64,000 nt of DNA from Xanthostigma xanthostigma (Eukaryota > Arthropoda > Insecta > Raphidioptera > Raphidiidae), in contig OY754469.1 in the NCBI GenBank assembly GCA_963575645.1, forward strand, positions 21,036,001 to 21,100,000, in the 5' to 3' direction. Below the pieces are notes generated by a model. That model did not search any database. It was not told the DNA's origin and saw nothing but the letters and a program-made list of their open reading frames with translations. Each line of letters starts with the position of its first letter. Positions within the stretch are counted from its first letter, which is position 1. Shown piece after piece: positions 1 to 12,345 of the stretch. The translations under genes were made by a program, and so were the position numbers.

Positions 1-108
1 TATCCCCACAACAAGCTTGAAAAGACGTCTCATGTGAAGCGAGAAAATCAGCGCTAGAAAACTAGTAGTCAAATCTAGCGGCAAATCCAGCCTCGTGTGC
101 AGCGGCCT
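1..108 (-). mobile_element. Harbinger-like MITE, right end only (cut by window edge)
   Basis: The terminus CCTCGTGTGCAGCGGCCT is followed by TAA. The stretch is the reverse complement of the start of the complete element at 36574-37000: they share the AAGACGTCT region, the CTAGCGCTGA stretch and the terminal block. Only the terminal ~108 bp lie inside the window, so length and the other duplication cannot be seen. No coding capacity. Confidence 0.7.
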
Positions 109-111
109 TAA

Positions 112-890
112 TATTCATAAAGACTGATTTTATAAAGCTTTGATAAATACTCCCAATCATTCGAACTGAGCTGCATATTTTATTCTCTGCTGACCACGAT
201 TATTCTGACATTTCTTTTTGAAATATGTGTAATCTAGCCCCTGATTTCATAAAAAAGTGATAGAAACTATGAATTCAATACATAAACACGACATAAATGC
301 TATGAAAGAATAGAAAATGTGCATTCTTATCGTTCAAAAACTTGCTATTTTGCACAAACAGCTGACTTCACACTGCAATACGCCAAGTTCTTATTTCATA
401 TTTTATAGGAGTGAGGTTTTGGAACATACCCAAAATATTTAGTTTTGATAATAAAAATGGAAATGTGCAAACAAAAGCGACTCGAGTAGAGCATTTCTAC
501 TTCGGCGATTACTGAATAAAAATTTACGTACCAACCTTATAATGAGATATTTTAATCTGTATAAATATGAAATATCATAAAAGCTATACATATTTTCATT
601 TTTCGTCGACGGTACTTGTTGAAGAGTAAAATATCACGTACACTTACTGCTCTTATTATAGCTATGAAAATGTAATGGTAAAGAGTAAAAAGATTGCGAA
701 CAAATGGAATTTTTAACAAGACAGACGACAATATCAAATACAAAAAACAAAACAATGCATGATTTTTTTCAATAATGACGCCAATTTTGTCTTTTATATT
801 GACTTCATTTATTCTTTTACGATCCCCAACTCATAAATGTGGAGTGCTACTAATGTAAGTCAAAATTCATTTTTTAATATTTTACAATAT
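112..890. other. AT-rich stretch, nothing recognised
   Basis: No open frame looks coding. I see no terminal inverted repeats, tandem repeats or RNA-like folds on either strand. Confidence 0.5.
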
Positions 891-894
891 TTTG

Positions 895-1210
895 TTCATT
901 TTGAGGTTCCCCGAATCAAATATCAAATGGATAAACGGATTGAAACTAAATTTTAGAAGGTTGTTTGATATGTACCTAAATCTAAAAAGCTCTATAGTTT
1001 TTGAGGGAAATCGGCGCATGCGTAAAAGAGATATCGAAGAATCTCGTTAGAGATTCTTTTCTGTGCTAAATGCCGACGAATCTCTTCATAATATTTAGTA
1101 CTAGTCGTTATCCGCGTCTTTGCACGAAATTTTTTTATTATACTATATCAAATGTTAATATTTTTGAAGTTGGAATGGCCTCGTCACCGTCACCCAATTG
1201 GCTGGGATAT
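895..1210 (+). repeat. Interspersed repeat R1 (copy 1)
   Basis: Shares a string of landmarks in the same order with 54530-55010: AAACGGATTGAAA, an ATCGGCGCATGCG block, a TACTAG junction followed by a CCGCG stretch, TTTGAAGTTGGAATGG and CACCCAATTGG. An inverted relative is at 42060-42540. The TACTAG junction read on the minus strand (CTAG before T, after a GC-rich hairpin) resembles a Helitron 3' end, but both copies continue across it, so it is not clearly a terminus here. Confidence 0.65.
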
Positions 1211-1744
1211 TTTTTTTTTGTTTTTCATTATTTTATTAACTACTTAACAAGTATTTTTCAAAAAAAAAAAAATAATTTATCACGCTATCATACATTTTTA
1301 TTTTCATTTCTACTTATATTTAAGTTGTAGGAATGTTTTTTAAAACCAGACGTGCGGTGCAGTTTTAAACAAGTATTCAAAATAAAATCATTATTCAAAA
1401 ATTGAATAAAAATATTTCAAAAGAACACAACAGATAAAAAAAAGAAAATATTTTTGTTCTTTTACTTTCTTTGTCGGAAAATTTAATCAGTTTGTGTCAG
1501 TTATAAATTTTTAGAGCCGCGAGAGACAGACAAAGGAAGTCCTTAACGAATTGCTATCCTAGGGGTTAACTATCTATCACCAAGTCTCAATGGGGCTTAT
1601 ATATCTCTCGCGAGATAAGTTGATAAGGTTGATTGCGTCACATATAAAGCAAGGCGCACCTCCTTTGAAACAGTACAAAGTATTTATATATAACCGTTAT
1701 ATGTATACATTCGCAAGTTGCGCGTGCGCTGTAGTAACAGGAAG

Positions 1745-1851
1745 ATGGTACGTCTACAAAGTCAGCTGACGACATTGCGGACATCCCAAGGTCGTTGTTT
1801 ATGCAGACACGCTATCGTGTGGTCGTGGAGAAACCAGGAATTACGTGATAG
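1745..1851 (+). CDS. Candidate first coding exon, unknown gene
   Basis: An ATG in context GGAAGATGG opens a frame of about 35 codons, beginning MVRLQSQLTTLRTSQGR and ending at ATAG|GTAATA, a good splice donor. Without splicing the frame stops one codon later. TATA-like sequences lie upstream at about 1640 (CATATAAAG) and 1680 (TATTTATATATAACC). The stretch is visibly richer in G and C than its flanks. No protein family is recognised and no downstream exon could be identified. It could equally be a 5' untranslated exon or chance. The case rests on the conjunction of TATA, ATG, open frame and donor. Confidence 0.3.
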
Positions 1852-1859
1852 GTAATATA

Positions 1860-3520
1860 CGATAATCACGATATATTTTTTTACTATTCTTTTATGCAAT
1901 TCGATTTCTTACGTGTAATTGAAATAAAATATTAAAAGTGTCAGTTTAATTTAATATTATTTTTGAATTTATTATCCACACCGAATTTAGAAGTTTTTTA
2001 AAACAGCAGGAGATTCAAAACATAACTTCTAATTTACTAAAAAAAATTATTTACAGCATAATAACAAACTGTACTAACACTAGCAAAATAAAGGCCCCAG
2101 TCTAATCCAAAAACTAGTGTTAGGTTTGCAATTTATCACATAATAAAGAACGGAAAATAAGAACTGGTTCTAGGCGATGGCAGTTGAAAAAAATTAACGG
2201 TGTTTTTTTAATAAATTTTTGCTTACACTTTCTATGAACAAAGTCAACACAAAAATGTAAGTCTCATTCTTTTGTTAGACTGTTATTGTTGTATGTATGG
2301 AAGTACGTCGTACTGATAGCAGAGAGCGCCGCTTCTTTATTACACAGCTCTAGTCATCCGAGATGGTAGAGCCCCGCGAGTATTCAGCCGCAGAAAATAG
2401 ACACTAAAAACTATATCATCAGAACATCTTTTAATTTTGTTTATAATCCGAACACTTTCACAGCTATCGTAACAGTTCGTTGGGCTTGAGTATACGTGTG
2501 CTCTTGTTTATATGACGCTACAATCATTTAGTTCCCAGGATCTACGTAATTCGAGAGCTAGTGAAAGTATCAATTATGTTTTCAATTTATTATCATAATT
2601 GCCGAACATTATACCAGTTTGCAATCAAGTCTCGTATTGCTAGTTGCCACAGACAGGGTAATCCCTTGAGTATGTCTGCTGAGTCTTTTACTTAGAGAGC
2701 AGCAAAATATAAAAATCGGAATTATCATTGGAAGACACATGGTGTGATATACTGGAATTTATTCTTTCAATAAGAAGTCTTAAAATATATTAGATTAATT
2801 AAAATGGGGTATCCAACTACCAGGTCTAGAAGAAATTTTACTGGCGGGGTAACATCGATTAACTCATTTTTCTTTTTTTGTCATTGATAATCCGAACATA
2901 ATTTATGGCATCTCGGAAATATCAATATTCTTAGTGTGGATGTTCATCGAAATTTTTACAACTGGTGCTGTACGTTCCGCCCCGAATGTACGTTAATTTC
3001 ATTTAAAGCAGGAAACGTAGGTACATAATATATTTTAGCAGAGACGGTTTTAAATTATATTATGATAGTACCCAGTATAATATCCATGTATTGCTATTTT
3101 AATTATTATAAATTGTAGAGTACTCACACTAAGTGCAAACTCTTGTATTGCAAAATAGCAGAAGCGATTCGATGCTGTCCTAGTATTAAAAGCTAAAGAC
3201 GCAATATGAATCTGCTTGCAGTTAATTATATTTTATTGGTTTCCGAAAAGTGAATTGTAGTCGAAATGTCATTAGGTAAAATTGTTTTAAAATTGTTGGA
3301 ATAATATTATGACTAAATTTAGTAACATTTGAATGTATCTGTGAATAGAAACTATTCAATACACAAAAAGATTAAGGTCGCATCAGCTTTAGAATCAAGG
3401 TTGCCAGATTTGTCTGAAAAAAAACCAAACATCGTGGTTTGATTTTAGGTCAGCCCAATAAATACCTAGTCCGGTCAAAATAAACAAAAAAAATTTGAAA
3501 GGTAGTTTGACCCTGCAGGC
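1860..3520. other. AT-rich stretch, nothing recognised
   Basis: A short GC-richer patch near 2325-2400 has a 14-codon ATG frame with no donor. Otherwise there are no repeats or coding signs. Confidence 0.5.
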
Positions 3521-3640
3521 CATCCCTGTAACTTCCCGCTATTTTCGAGTTCAAACCGCTCAAAAATATATCAAATATAGCAAGAAGTTTATTTTTTAGC
3601 TCTTCGAGCTCAAAAAAAAAACACTTTGTTACGAAATTTT

Positions 3641-4175
3641 CGTTCACGATATCTCATGAACAAATGAACCGATTTTGATGCGATTGGCGGCAGTCGACGC
3701 AATTTTTTAACCTTAAAAAGTAATTTAATACAGAAAAATCGATCTCATAGGAATTTTACGAGCAATTTAAAAAAAAACACTTTTTAAAAATTTTTCGTTC
3801 ACGATATCTCGTGAACAAATGAGCCGATTTTGATTCGGTCTGCTGCAATCGACGCAGTTTTTTTAACCTAAGAAAGTAAATTATTACAAAAAAATCGATT
3901 TGATAAGAATTTTACGAGTAATTTTAAAAAATTACTTTTTTCCTAATTTTTCGTTCACGTTATCTCATGAACAAATGAACCAATTTTGATATGGTTTGCG
4001 GCGATCGACGCAGTTTTTTTAGCTTAAGGAATTAATTTATTACAAAAAAATCAATCTGATAACAATTTTAAGAGTCATTTTAAAAAAACACTTTTTTACG
4101 ATTTTTTCGTTCACGGTTTCTCGTGAACAAATGAACCGATTTTGATGCGGTTTGCGGAAATCGACGCAGTTTGTT
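3641..4175 (+). repeat. Tandem repeat, ~156 bp unit, about 3.5 copies
   Basis: The landmark CGTTCACGATATCTCGTGAA recurs at 3641, 3796, 3952 and 4108, giving spacings of 155, 156 and 156 bp. Each is followed by a block near AACAAATGAACCGATTTTGA and then CGACGCAGTTTTTT. Units differ by scattered substitutions. Confidence 0.9.
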
Positions 4176-4402
4176 AAGGAGAAGAGCTGATTAGTTTTTG
4201 GAATTAATCGGTTTAGTAGTTTAGAAAATTTTTTACAAAAACAAATTTTTAAAAATTTTTGAAACTTGTTTTTTTAAGATTTCTCAAAATTTTTTTGGCC
4301 GAATCGTTTCAAATTTTCAGGAAGTCTAAGTTCACCAAGATCACGTCAGATGCCGCAAACCGCGTTTCAGTCGGACACTCCGTTCAAAAGATATAAAGGG
4401 TT

Positions 4403-4448
<46 letters not shown>

Positions 4449-4452
4449 TACA
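4403..4452 (+). repeat. Microsatellite (CATA)n/(CA)n
   Basis: A run of CATA units changes into about seventeen CA units and back to CATA. It sits inside the 3529-4608 element. Confidence 0.95.
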
Positions 4453-4609
4453 GCCCTACGGACATCATCGCCAAAATAGTTTCAATAGCTTCCTAGGACC
4501 TCAAAACGTCGAGATCTGGCGAAAACTCGATTTTCGAAAATCAGGGTGAAACCAATAACTTCCCGATTTTTGAAAAAAAAAATTTTTTTTTTTTTAAAGC
4601 GGGAAGTTA

Positions 4610-5235
4610 AAAATAGAGGTAGGTTTACAATAATTTGCATAGAGCTGAAAATTGGTACAGGTCTTAGGTACACTATTACAAATGAAATATCGAAAATCTT
4701 CACCGATCCAACTCCTGCTAAAAAATCTATTCAAGGTCAAAGTTTAAAAGTATTGCACTTTTCTCGTAAACGATAAATTTTATCTAAAAAATAGGCCAGA
4801 CAAAAGTTGTAAATCATGCAATTATTTACAAGAATTGTTCTTATACCCTACAAATCACCATTCTTTTGAAATGGTGATTTCATACATCGAAAACACTAAT
4901 ATGCACATTAATATTTAACGTTATTTTTGATAAATCCGTTCAGTATACGTACATAGATAATATTTGGTTCCATATCTCAAGTGATTCGTAGGAAAAAAAT
5001 ATAAGAACAGTTTTTGTAGACAATTGCATGATCTACAACTTTTGTCTGACCTATTTTTAGGTAACAATTGCCGTTTACGAGAAAAGTGCGAAAAAACCGA
5101 TACTTTTAACTTTTGACCTTGAATAAATTTTGAAGCAGATGTAGGATCGGTGGGGACTTTTGAAATTTTATTTGTAATAGTGTACTAAAACCTGTGCCAA
5201 TTTTCAGCTCTATGCGAATTTTAGTAAATTGAAAT
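4610..5235. mobile_element. Large foldback element
   Basis: The left arm (about 4618-4855) and right arm (about 4988-5228) are imperfect reverse complements over ~220 bp: GCATAGAGCTGAAAATTGGT pairs with CCAATTTTCAGCTCTATGCG, and CAGACAAAAGTTGTA with TACAACTTTTGTCTG. The ~130-bp centre is unrelated AT-rich sequence. The element abuts the TIR element ending at 4608, so the two may belong together. No coding capacity. Confidence 0.75.
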
Positions 5236-5239
5236 GTTT

Positions 5240-5646
5240 ATTTTGACTGGACCATAAAAGCTTCTTTCAGAACAGAAAATAGTAGTTAACGTTTCAAGAT
5301 TGCGTAATGAATTATTTTATGTACGAGGTATGACATTGTTAAAACGAGGGATTAGCGAGCTTAAACAGTGTCACTAGGTCATAAAAGCATTACAATCGAA
5401 ATACATATGCAGTACATTTTTTGCACCTACCTACTATAAAAAAGTCGTTTCACATCATCACAAGTATATTTGTAATGTTTTTAACAGTCCACGTTCGCTC
5501 ATATTAGGTGGACTGCTTATGAAGGCGATGCGTACTATGCTATCTCTTTTGCTCATCTTATAAAATAATAGGCTAACAGTTTTTTATACGACTATCTCTT
5601 TCTAAAATGTATGTAGGTATATAAACTAGGCATTTTTCAATATTAT
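5240..5646. other. AT-rich stretch with one small hairpin
   Basis: CAGTCCAC and GTGGACTG at about 5487-5515 form an 8-bp stem. Nothing else is recognised. Confidence 0.5.
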
Positions 5647-6511
5647 TGTAACAAAACTGTTCTAACTCCGAACTCGTGGTGGAAAATATTTATTTACAAT
5701 AGTGAAACCTTAACAGAACAAATAAACACACAAACGAAGAAGTACTTCTCAAAACAACAGTTCCAACTAATAAAATAACAAGTAATGAAGAATACAAAGT
5801 CACTATACAACTATATACACAATATTATTTACAACATAGAAGCACACCAAAATTTATTCACACTTATCTATTAACTATATACAGTTCTATTTATTTATTA
5901 CACTATTATTTACACAGTTCATTAATTTACTTATCTTTGGAGATTATTTATGTTAAACTATTTATTTCGGCAGTTACCTGAGTACTGTTCACGGTATTCA
6001 CTGTTAATTTATGTCATAACTATTTATTTCAGCAGTTAACTGAGTACTGTTCACGGTACTCACTGTTAATTTATGTCATAACTATTTATTTCAGCAGTTA
6101 CCTAAGTACTGTTCAAGGTACTCATTGTTTATTTATGTCATAACTATTTATTTCGCGCACTGTTTATATGACAGTCCCTGTGCGACTGCCTCCGTGTGAC
6201 AGCCCTCGTGTGATTGTGTGTGTCTCCACTAAGCTATCCCGTGGTTTATATAGGCGCTGGATAGTTCTTTCCCTTGTTGCTTTCATTGTTGTCTGGAATT
6301 TGACAACAAAGCCCCTTTTATCGCCGCCTATTGTTGAAATAACAATTAAGCAGATTGTTGTTTCCCATAACAATCGGTGTGTTTGTTACAATGACGAGTC
6401 GATTATCGTCTCACGAACTTCTTTGTCGAGTTTGTAACATTATTGTAAATAAGTTTACCATGATAAACTTCCATTGAAAAAAGCTGGGTTTATCATCTAC
6501 TTCACGCTACA
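5647..6511 (-). mobile_element. Possible solo LTR (retroelement fossil)
   Basis: Read on the minus strand, the segment starts TGTAGC and ends GTTACA, the TG...CA form of a long terminal repeat. Within it is a TATA-like CTATATAAACC near 6245-6255, followed by repeated AATAAA signals. It holds a 62-bp tandem. No second LTR, internal region or matching target duplication was found. It is treated as a non-coding fossil; family (Gypsy- or BEL-like) is undetermined. Confidence 0.4.
5956..6155 (+). repeat. Tandem repeat, 62-bp unit, ~3.2 copies
   Basis: AACTATTTATTTC starts at 5956, 6018, 6080 and 6142, an exact 62-bp period. Each full unit carries GAGTACTGTTCACGGTA or a close variant. It lies inside the possible LTR. 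Confidence 0.9.
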
Positions 6512-6513
6512 CA

Positions 6514-8320
6514 TTTTCATTATGTATATTTCATTTATATTCTATGCATTTTGATGCCCACTTTTAGTTTTGTGTATGACTGTTTTTATGTTAAAATATT
6601 TCAAACTCGATGAATGCATTTCATATTTTATTCAGTTATATTCAGCACACAGTTTAAATTAATAATAATAAATCCAATAGCACTCAATAATTAATAAAAC
6701 ATTCGAATTAAAATAAATAAAATTTTATTAAATACATGTTTGGCTATTTCGATTTAATGTTAACAGTCCAAATACAAAACTGTGTTAAAACATTTCATCC
6801 GCAAAAAATATTTATTACAAGCTTTGACACAGATGTATATTCATAAAATTGAGCCACAGCTATTCATGCTAAAATTTAATTAAAAACTACCTGTTTCACC
6901 GTATAGGAAATAGGAATTATATAGCAATGCATTTTAAAATCGAGCCAGCTGTGGAATGGAACGAACTACATCACAGCTAATAATTCAAAACTTTTATTTA
7001 ACTTTTGAACGTTCTGATAATATTGTTTGCCAGCATATGACCAATTTGACCTGCCAAATGGAATTGTTCCCAGTAGATTTGGAAACATAAAAAAGGAACT
7101 TCGAGAAGATTCAGTACATCCTATCTATATATCTAATAAATACAAGGCGTCTTCTTTCTGCAACCTATCAAAGATTTACATTTCTTTTTAATTATTTTTT
7201 TAATTAAAGATATTGACCTATACTAACTTGCCATCATTACTTATTATTTCTTCAATAATTATTTTAAATAATATAAATAATTAATCACTACTAAGAAAAA
7301 CTCGCAGGTATATGCGGACAAAAATATATTTGATTTATTTATTGTGCGACGTTCCGTCTGTATATTTATACTTTTTCAAGTAATGCAAAATAGATAACAA
7401 TAATAAAAAAATCAACATTTATTAAATACTAACCATAACAATTAACACTGGGTATACCTAAGACATTAAACCATAGAAACAAGAATATGTTATTTAAGAA
7501 ATAATGTATAATTACGTATATCATCGGCAAAAATTAGAATGTTAGAACAAATTCATAACGTAATTGTACTGATTATTTAAAATTTTGAGTATCAGTTCTT
7601 CAATTGATTGAATTGTTCTTTCTAATGAAACATATCTCACTGATATTGCGTTTCTTAGAAATAACAACTCAATCAACTGAAGAATAGACACACAAAATTT
7701 AAGTAATTTGAATTTGTGCTAACATGCGAATTTGAAATAATCAATGACGTGCATTTCTCAATTCAGTATTTACATTACCATCTGTTTTCCTTGCTGGTCG
7801 AATAGGATCTACGCTCCTTGCTATTGGTCTCGCATTGCAGCTGCGAGCGAAATAAACATTTATTGCTATTATCCAAGAAATTATTCAACCGATTTTCATG
7901 CGATTTACAGGGATAAATATAGAAAATGTTTAAAAAGATTTCCTTCTATTATATATATTTTATTGCGCTACGATAATGGAAAGCTGTGATTCCCCGGAAA
8001 CAACAAGTAATAAACTTTAAATAATAACCGATTCCATTTGAATGGAACCGCGAGTACAGCTACTAATATTATGGAAATAAAAACACTAGCACACAGTTAA
8101 TCAATATAAAATTACATACGTCGCCATGTGTCACGGAATGTCCTACATATGTATTACGTACGTTTTATAAACATGGGTTTGTCCATAAGAGATGAAGTAG
8201 CTAAAAAGCACGCTTTGAGTAATATTGCCAACTAAGCAATGTCGATTAGTTTCGAAGTAAATTTTTAACGAACTAAGGAAAGGAACATTATCACAATAAT
8301 TCTCTACATTAAAATGAGAA
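6514..8320. other. AT-rich stretch, little recognised
   Basis: The 81-codon frame at 7744-7989 contains ATTCAACCGATTTTCATGCG, wording typical of insect repeat elements, so it is probably an old repeat tail. The rest shows no coding or structural signal. Confidence 0.4.
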
Positions 8321-8329
8321 CAATTTTTT

Positions 8330-8605
8330 TGAAGTGAAACTTTTTAGGCGCGCTAGGAGAGTAAATTGGATCGGACGAAAAGTGAAACGCCTTCCCTTCT
8401 CCGACATCAAACGGCAGGTGAAAGGAAAGAGTAGATGAATCATTTCTACTTTCTCTTTGTCAAAGTGGTATGCGCACTCAACACGCATGCGCAATGCGTG
8501 CTGTATGTATACGTAGTATTTTCTTTAGCCACGGTAACAAATTCCACATAAGCGTTTCATAATCCTGAAATAATTAAATCGTCAACAATAATTGCTAGAA
8601 CTAGA
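8330..8605 (-). repeat. Interspersed repeat R2 (copy 1)
   Basis: The reverse complement matches 52488-52700 over ~210 bp: GTTCTAGCA, GTTGACGATTT, TTATGTGGAATTTGTTACCG, CACTTTGACA and TCTTTCCTTTCA in order. It is flanked by GAAGTGAAACTTTTTAGGCG and GAAGTTTCACTTTTAACGCG, similar motifs in direct orientation. The small frames in both copies are products of the shared repeat, not a gene. Confidence 0.7.
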
Positions 8606-8639
8606 GCTTAAGAAGTTTCACTTTTAACGCGCGAGAGTC

Positions 8640-9750
8640 TTACGCATGCACTTATTAAATATATTTTGTAGTATTTGATTATATCATACCTGAAACCTTT
8701 CTTTTTTCTGAACTTTTAATGACTTACTTATCAAAAGCAATGAAAAAACGGATGATTCCTTATTCCCCATAGAGTCGACGTTATTAGAACAGGAACGCAC
8801 GGAAACAAAAGCTATCACGGTCGATAAACGCTTACCTTTTGTTTTTCGCTAGAGAAAATATGGTATTGGTTCTTAAAACGTCATTGCGGTTAGGTAATCG
8901 GTAGTTAAATTGATGTATTGTTATGGGTATTCTCGCGTAAGAAAAAAATCTGCTATTTTTGGTATTTCTGACTGTAATGGGTTTTTAAATGATTTTTTTT
9001 TACATAAATGGAAATATCACATGTTTTATAGCAAAATTACTTTTATTATTTCCGTTTTAACATAGGTAAAAAAATATATACCTATTATGCGTTCTAGATG
9101 TTAAAATATGAATAAAACAACAATATATTTTTTCTTAAAATGTACATATTTCGAGAAAAAATATTTTTATAAACTTATTACCGGGAAATGTTTTATTTTA
9201 TCTCTCTTATGATGTCTATGCTTTTAGTTGACCTTTAGTAAATCAACAGACAATTATACGTCGGCTATGCTTTTTATACAGAGAATATAAAAGAGATATC
9301 ATTGTTTTGGTGGAAAAATATTCATTTCTGAGAGACTGTTTACCAGGTATAGGAAACATTGAACTGTCAACTGGCTAATGACTTTTCAATCAATTATTTA
9401 ATTGCTTATACATTTATACATTTTTTTAAAAATAGATGGTCCCAAAGTCGACCGATGGTTTTTCTATTTATCGAATGCACACATACAGATCTATCTCTGT
9501 GTGTTAACATTGGGGCAAACAAATAGAGACAATTATTATTGTTTTCTCTCTTGAAAAAATAAGACTACCAAAGGGTTGCGGCAGGATGAACTCTGATACC
9601 TCATGATGATATGAGTCGACTTGTTCAATTTTAATTATGTAGTCGATTACATAATAAAACAATCAAAAAAATTGCCGCAAGTGACGCGAGTACTTCATAA
9701 TCTGACAGTTTAAAATTAATAGTAATTACTCCACCCTATTTGTCTGTCCC
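8640..9750. other. AT-rich stretch, nothing recognised
   Basis: A donor-like CAAAAG|GTAAGC on the minus strand near 8833 follows an open but low-complexity frame. It was not accepted as an exon. Confidence 0.4.
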
Positions 9751-9751
9751 A

Positions 9752-9898
9752 ATGGCACAACCTCCACAGACTAATTTGTCACCGTATTCAATGAACACAA
9801 AATCTGAAAGTGGGATCCCTGCTAAAAGAATAAATAAATGCATCTTCTCTGACATGCACAGGTTTTATAAACCTAGAATAATAAATCAGCGCAATTAA
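9752..9898 (+). CDS. Short ORF, possible coding exon, unknown
   Basis: A 48-codon frame from ATG (context CCCAATGGCA) begins MAQPPQTNLSPYSMNTKSES and ends at TAA. It is rich in P, Q, S, T and K, unlike the Leu/Ile/Phe/Tyr-heavy spurious frames nearby. A weak donor (CACAG|GTTTTA) lies 36 codons in, so it could be a first exon. There is no family match, no promoter and no downstream exon. Chance is a real alternative. Confidence 0.2.
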   Translation: MAQPPQTNLSPYSMNTKSESGIPAKRINKCIFSDMHRFYKPRIINQRN

Positions 9899-9899
9899 A

Positions 9900-11240
9900 G
9901 CTTTTCTTACTCGTACAGTAATCTCATGATTACTGTAGTAAATTGAATCTATCTAAAAAAAGCTTTAAGTCAAATAACGCTAAGCGAATCATTTATATGT
10001 AAAATGGAGGTGGGTAGAAAATGCGGTAAATCCCCAAAAACAAAGCTATTGAAAGTTTTTAGAACGCTATAGCGAAAGAGCGCGAAGTGAACCGACTTAT
10101 GATAAAAAATTACTGAACTATCTTTGCGTACCAAGGACTTTAAAATAACTTTTAATTGTAATACTTAGTTAACAAGAGAAACGTACTTTCATCTTGGGTA
10201 TTCTTCTTAAGACTGAGGAATACAGTGCCGCGATACGGGCATTTCATGTTATCTCTACTGTAACAAATAACGTAGGTATGCGGGAAACGAAGATCGGAGA
10301 AGAGGGAAGGTCGAGCAGAGATGCCGATGTGGGTTGCAATTTGTTAACTGAGGCTGCATTCTACAGTACATAATACACTGTAACAATGTTAATGAAAACA
10401 CGTTTAATGAGTGTAAGACGCGTAATTAATTGAGATCGCTGTGATAATTATGTGTTTGAAACCAGTGGCGACTCGTTTCCAAACGATCTTCCTAAATAAT
10501 ATCGAACCGGAAAGATCTTATCCGTACTAAGCAAGACCGCTTACTACTACTCTACGGAGCTAAACGGGTACTTGTACATTAGTCTAGTTTTAATGTCCGT
10601 TTTTGATGGATTCCAGTCATCCTTCAGCGAAAATTATGATCGTAGTGTCATTCGATTCGGACTCACAATTAGAAACTTTTTGAAAAAATGGAAGTGGTGG
10701 ACGAAAAAATGCAAAAGTTAAAAACATATTAGTAAAAAAGAGGAGTTTGCTTTTTTGCAAATATCTCAAAAACTACTGCAGATATCTGCAATTACAAAAA
10801 AGATTCTGAAAGAGCGGGAAATTTCCTACAAAAAAATCTCATATTTCGTAACTCTACCACCAATATTTCTAATTTTAATTTAAGGTAAAAATAAGGCTAA
10901 TTTTTTTCCATATACCTTCAATATTTGATGATTTTTTGCTTTTTTTTCTCAATTTATGGTTTAAAATAAAATTGAACAAAACTTGGTTATAAACATGCCA
11001 AATCCAAAATTTTAAAGATAATAGAATAGTGGAATTATTTTACAAAATTTTTTATTATTCTCTTTCTGATTTCGTCATTTAAAAATGAAATTTTATACAA
11101 TTAAAAATTACTAGTGTGACCTGTGCGAATTATTCGCACTAAATAAGTATAATAATTATCACTTTACAAAATTATTTTTTAAATATGATTGCAGGTATTC
11201 AATTCGTTTGTAATTTTGCACACTGCTTATAACGTTCTTC
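9900..11240. other. AT-rich stretch; faint GC-richer patch at 10,170-10,340
   Basis: On the minus strand at about 10,140-10,240 an ATG frame of 31 codons (MKCPYRGTVFLSLKK...) is open, with no convincing splice sites. No repeats are recognised. Confidence 0.35.
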
Positions 11241-11244
11241 TTTT

Positions 11245-11535
11245 GGTTGTATTACAATATGAAGCTCAGATGACAGATCGAAGAAATATTTTACTAAAAT
11301 TGTTATATAGAGTAGCAAAAGCGTTGAGTTAAGCCGTCAGATGGCATCATGCAGCATTGCTGTGACGTTGTTCAGCGTTGCTCGCTGTTTCAAAATTAAA
11401 GCCGTTAGATGGCAGTATGCAGTATTGTGTCTGTTATATTACAATATGAAGGTCAGATGACAGATCGAAGTGTTGACGTTGTTTAAAAATTAAAGCCGTC
11501 AGATGGCAGACGTTGTTCAGCGTTGCTGTATTTTA
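11245..11535 (+). repeat. Degenerate tandem/interspersed short repeats
   Basis: ATTACAATATGAAGNTCAGATGACAGATCGAAG-type text occurs at ~11250 and ~11440. AAGCCGTCAGATGGCA-type text occurs three times (about 11332, 11400, 11490), and GTTCAGCGTTGCT twice. The arrangement suggests old ~190-bp duplications. Confidence 0.7.
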
Positions 11536-12345
11536 AATAATTTACAAATACAAAAGCAATAATAATTTTTTTAGTTGTCGATGTCAGTAGAGCAAGCAAT
11601 TATCTGTAAAATGATATATAATTTATGTGGAGAAATTGTGAGGTTTTTTCTAAAAAGGGAGGAAAACATCTTTAACCTTAGCGTATTAATATATATAATT
11701 CCAAAATAAAACATGAAGTTAATATTTTTTTAATAATTACTTAGTCACTGTTAATAAATAGGCACAGTTCAATGTTATATGCACAGCAGGTTAATCTTCT
11801 TTACAAGGTTCTTTCAAGACACGAACAACTGTCTTATATTAAAACTTTAAGAGAGCTTCAGCAAATAATCGTTATGATGTGAGACAGGTGTAAAATGTGA
11901 TAGGAAAATCTGATTTGATAAACGAGCTGTATGTGCTTTTAATGAAAAGCTGGATTTACGAAATGAATAGGGATATAACGATTATATTACCAAAGACAGC
12001 ATAATATTATTTAAATGAAGATATACTCGTGAAAAAAGGAAACCGTTGCTATTCATTGAAAATATTTAAATTCATGACAATGCACTCTACATAGATAATT
12101 CCACAAAGATATTTCACTTTCTGTCTTTAAATTCGACATTGCTCTTATATTTTCATAAATATTAAATACTAGTCGGAAAGTAAATCTTGTAAAAAGAGCA
12201 AGTCAGCTTTCATAATGACTATTTAAACAAACTAAAAAGGTATAATCCAAAATAGAGACATAAAAATGGACCTTACTTTGCAAAAGTTTAAGCTTAGCAC
12301 AGTTCTTAAGTTTAACATAATAATAATTGTTTTCGACTTGCTGCT

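Larger units (their letters stand above)
3529..4608. mobile_element. TIR element with internal tandem array
   Basis: Bounded by TAACTTCCCGCT at 3529 and its exact reverse complement AGCGGGAAGTTA ending at 4608, about 1,080 bp. Inside are four ~156-bp tandem units, a CATA/CA microsatellite and an inner near-copy of the terminus (AACTTCCCGATTTTTG, about 4557). The right end can be read as CTTCCCGC termini flanked by TTAA, which would suit piggyBac, but the left flank is TGTAA, so superfamily is left open. No transposase frame; non-autonomous. Confidence 0.6.

Noticed and set aside
8309-8494. Conserved small protein shared with 52574-52771
   Set aside because: Similarity is explained by interspersed repeat R2. 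The frames differ in ends and are not independently supported.
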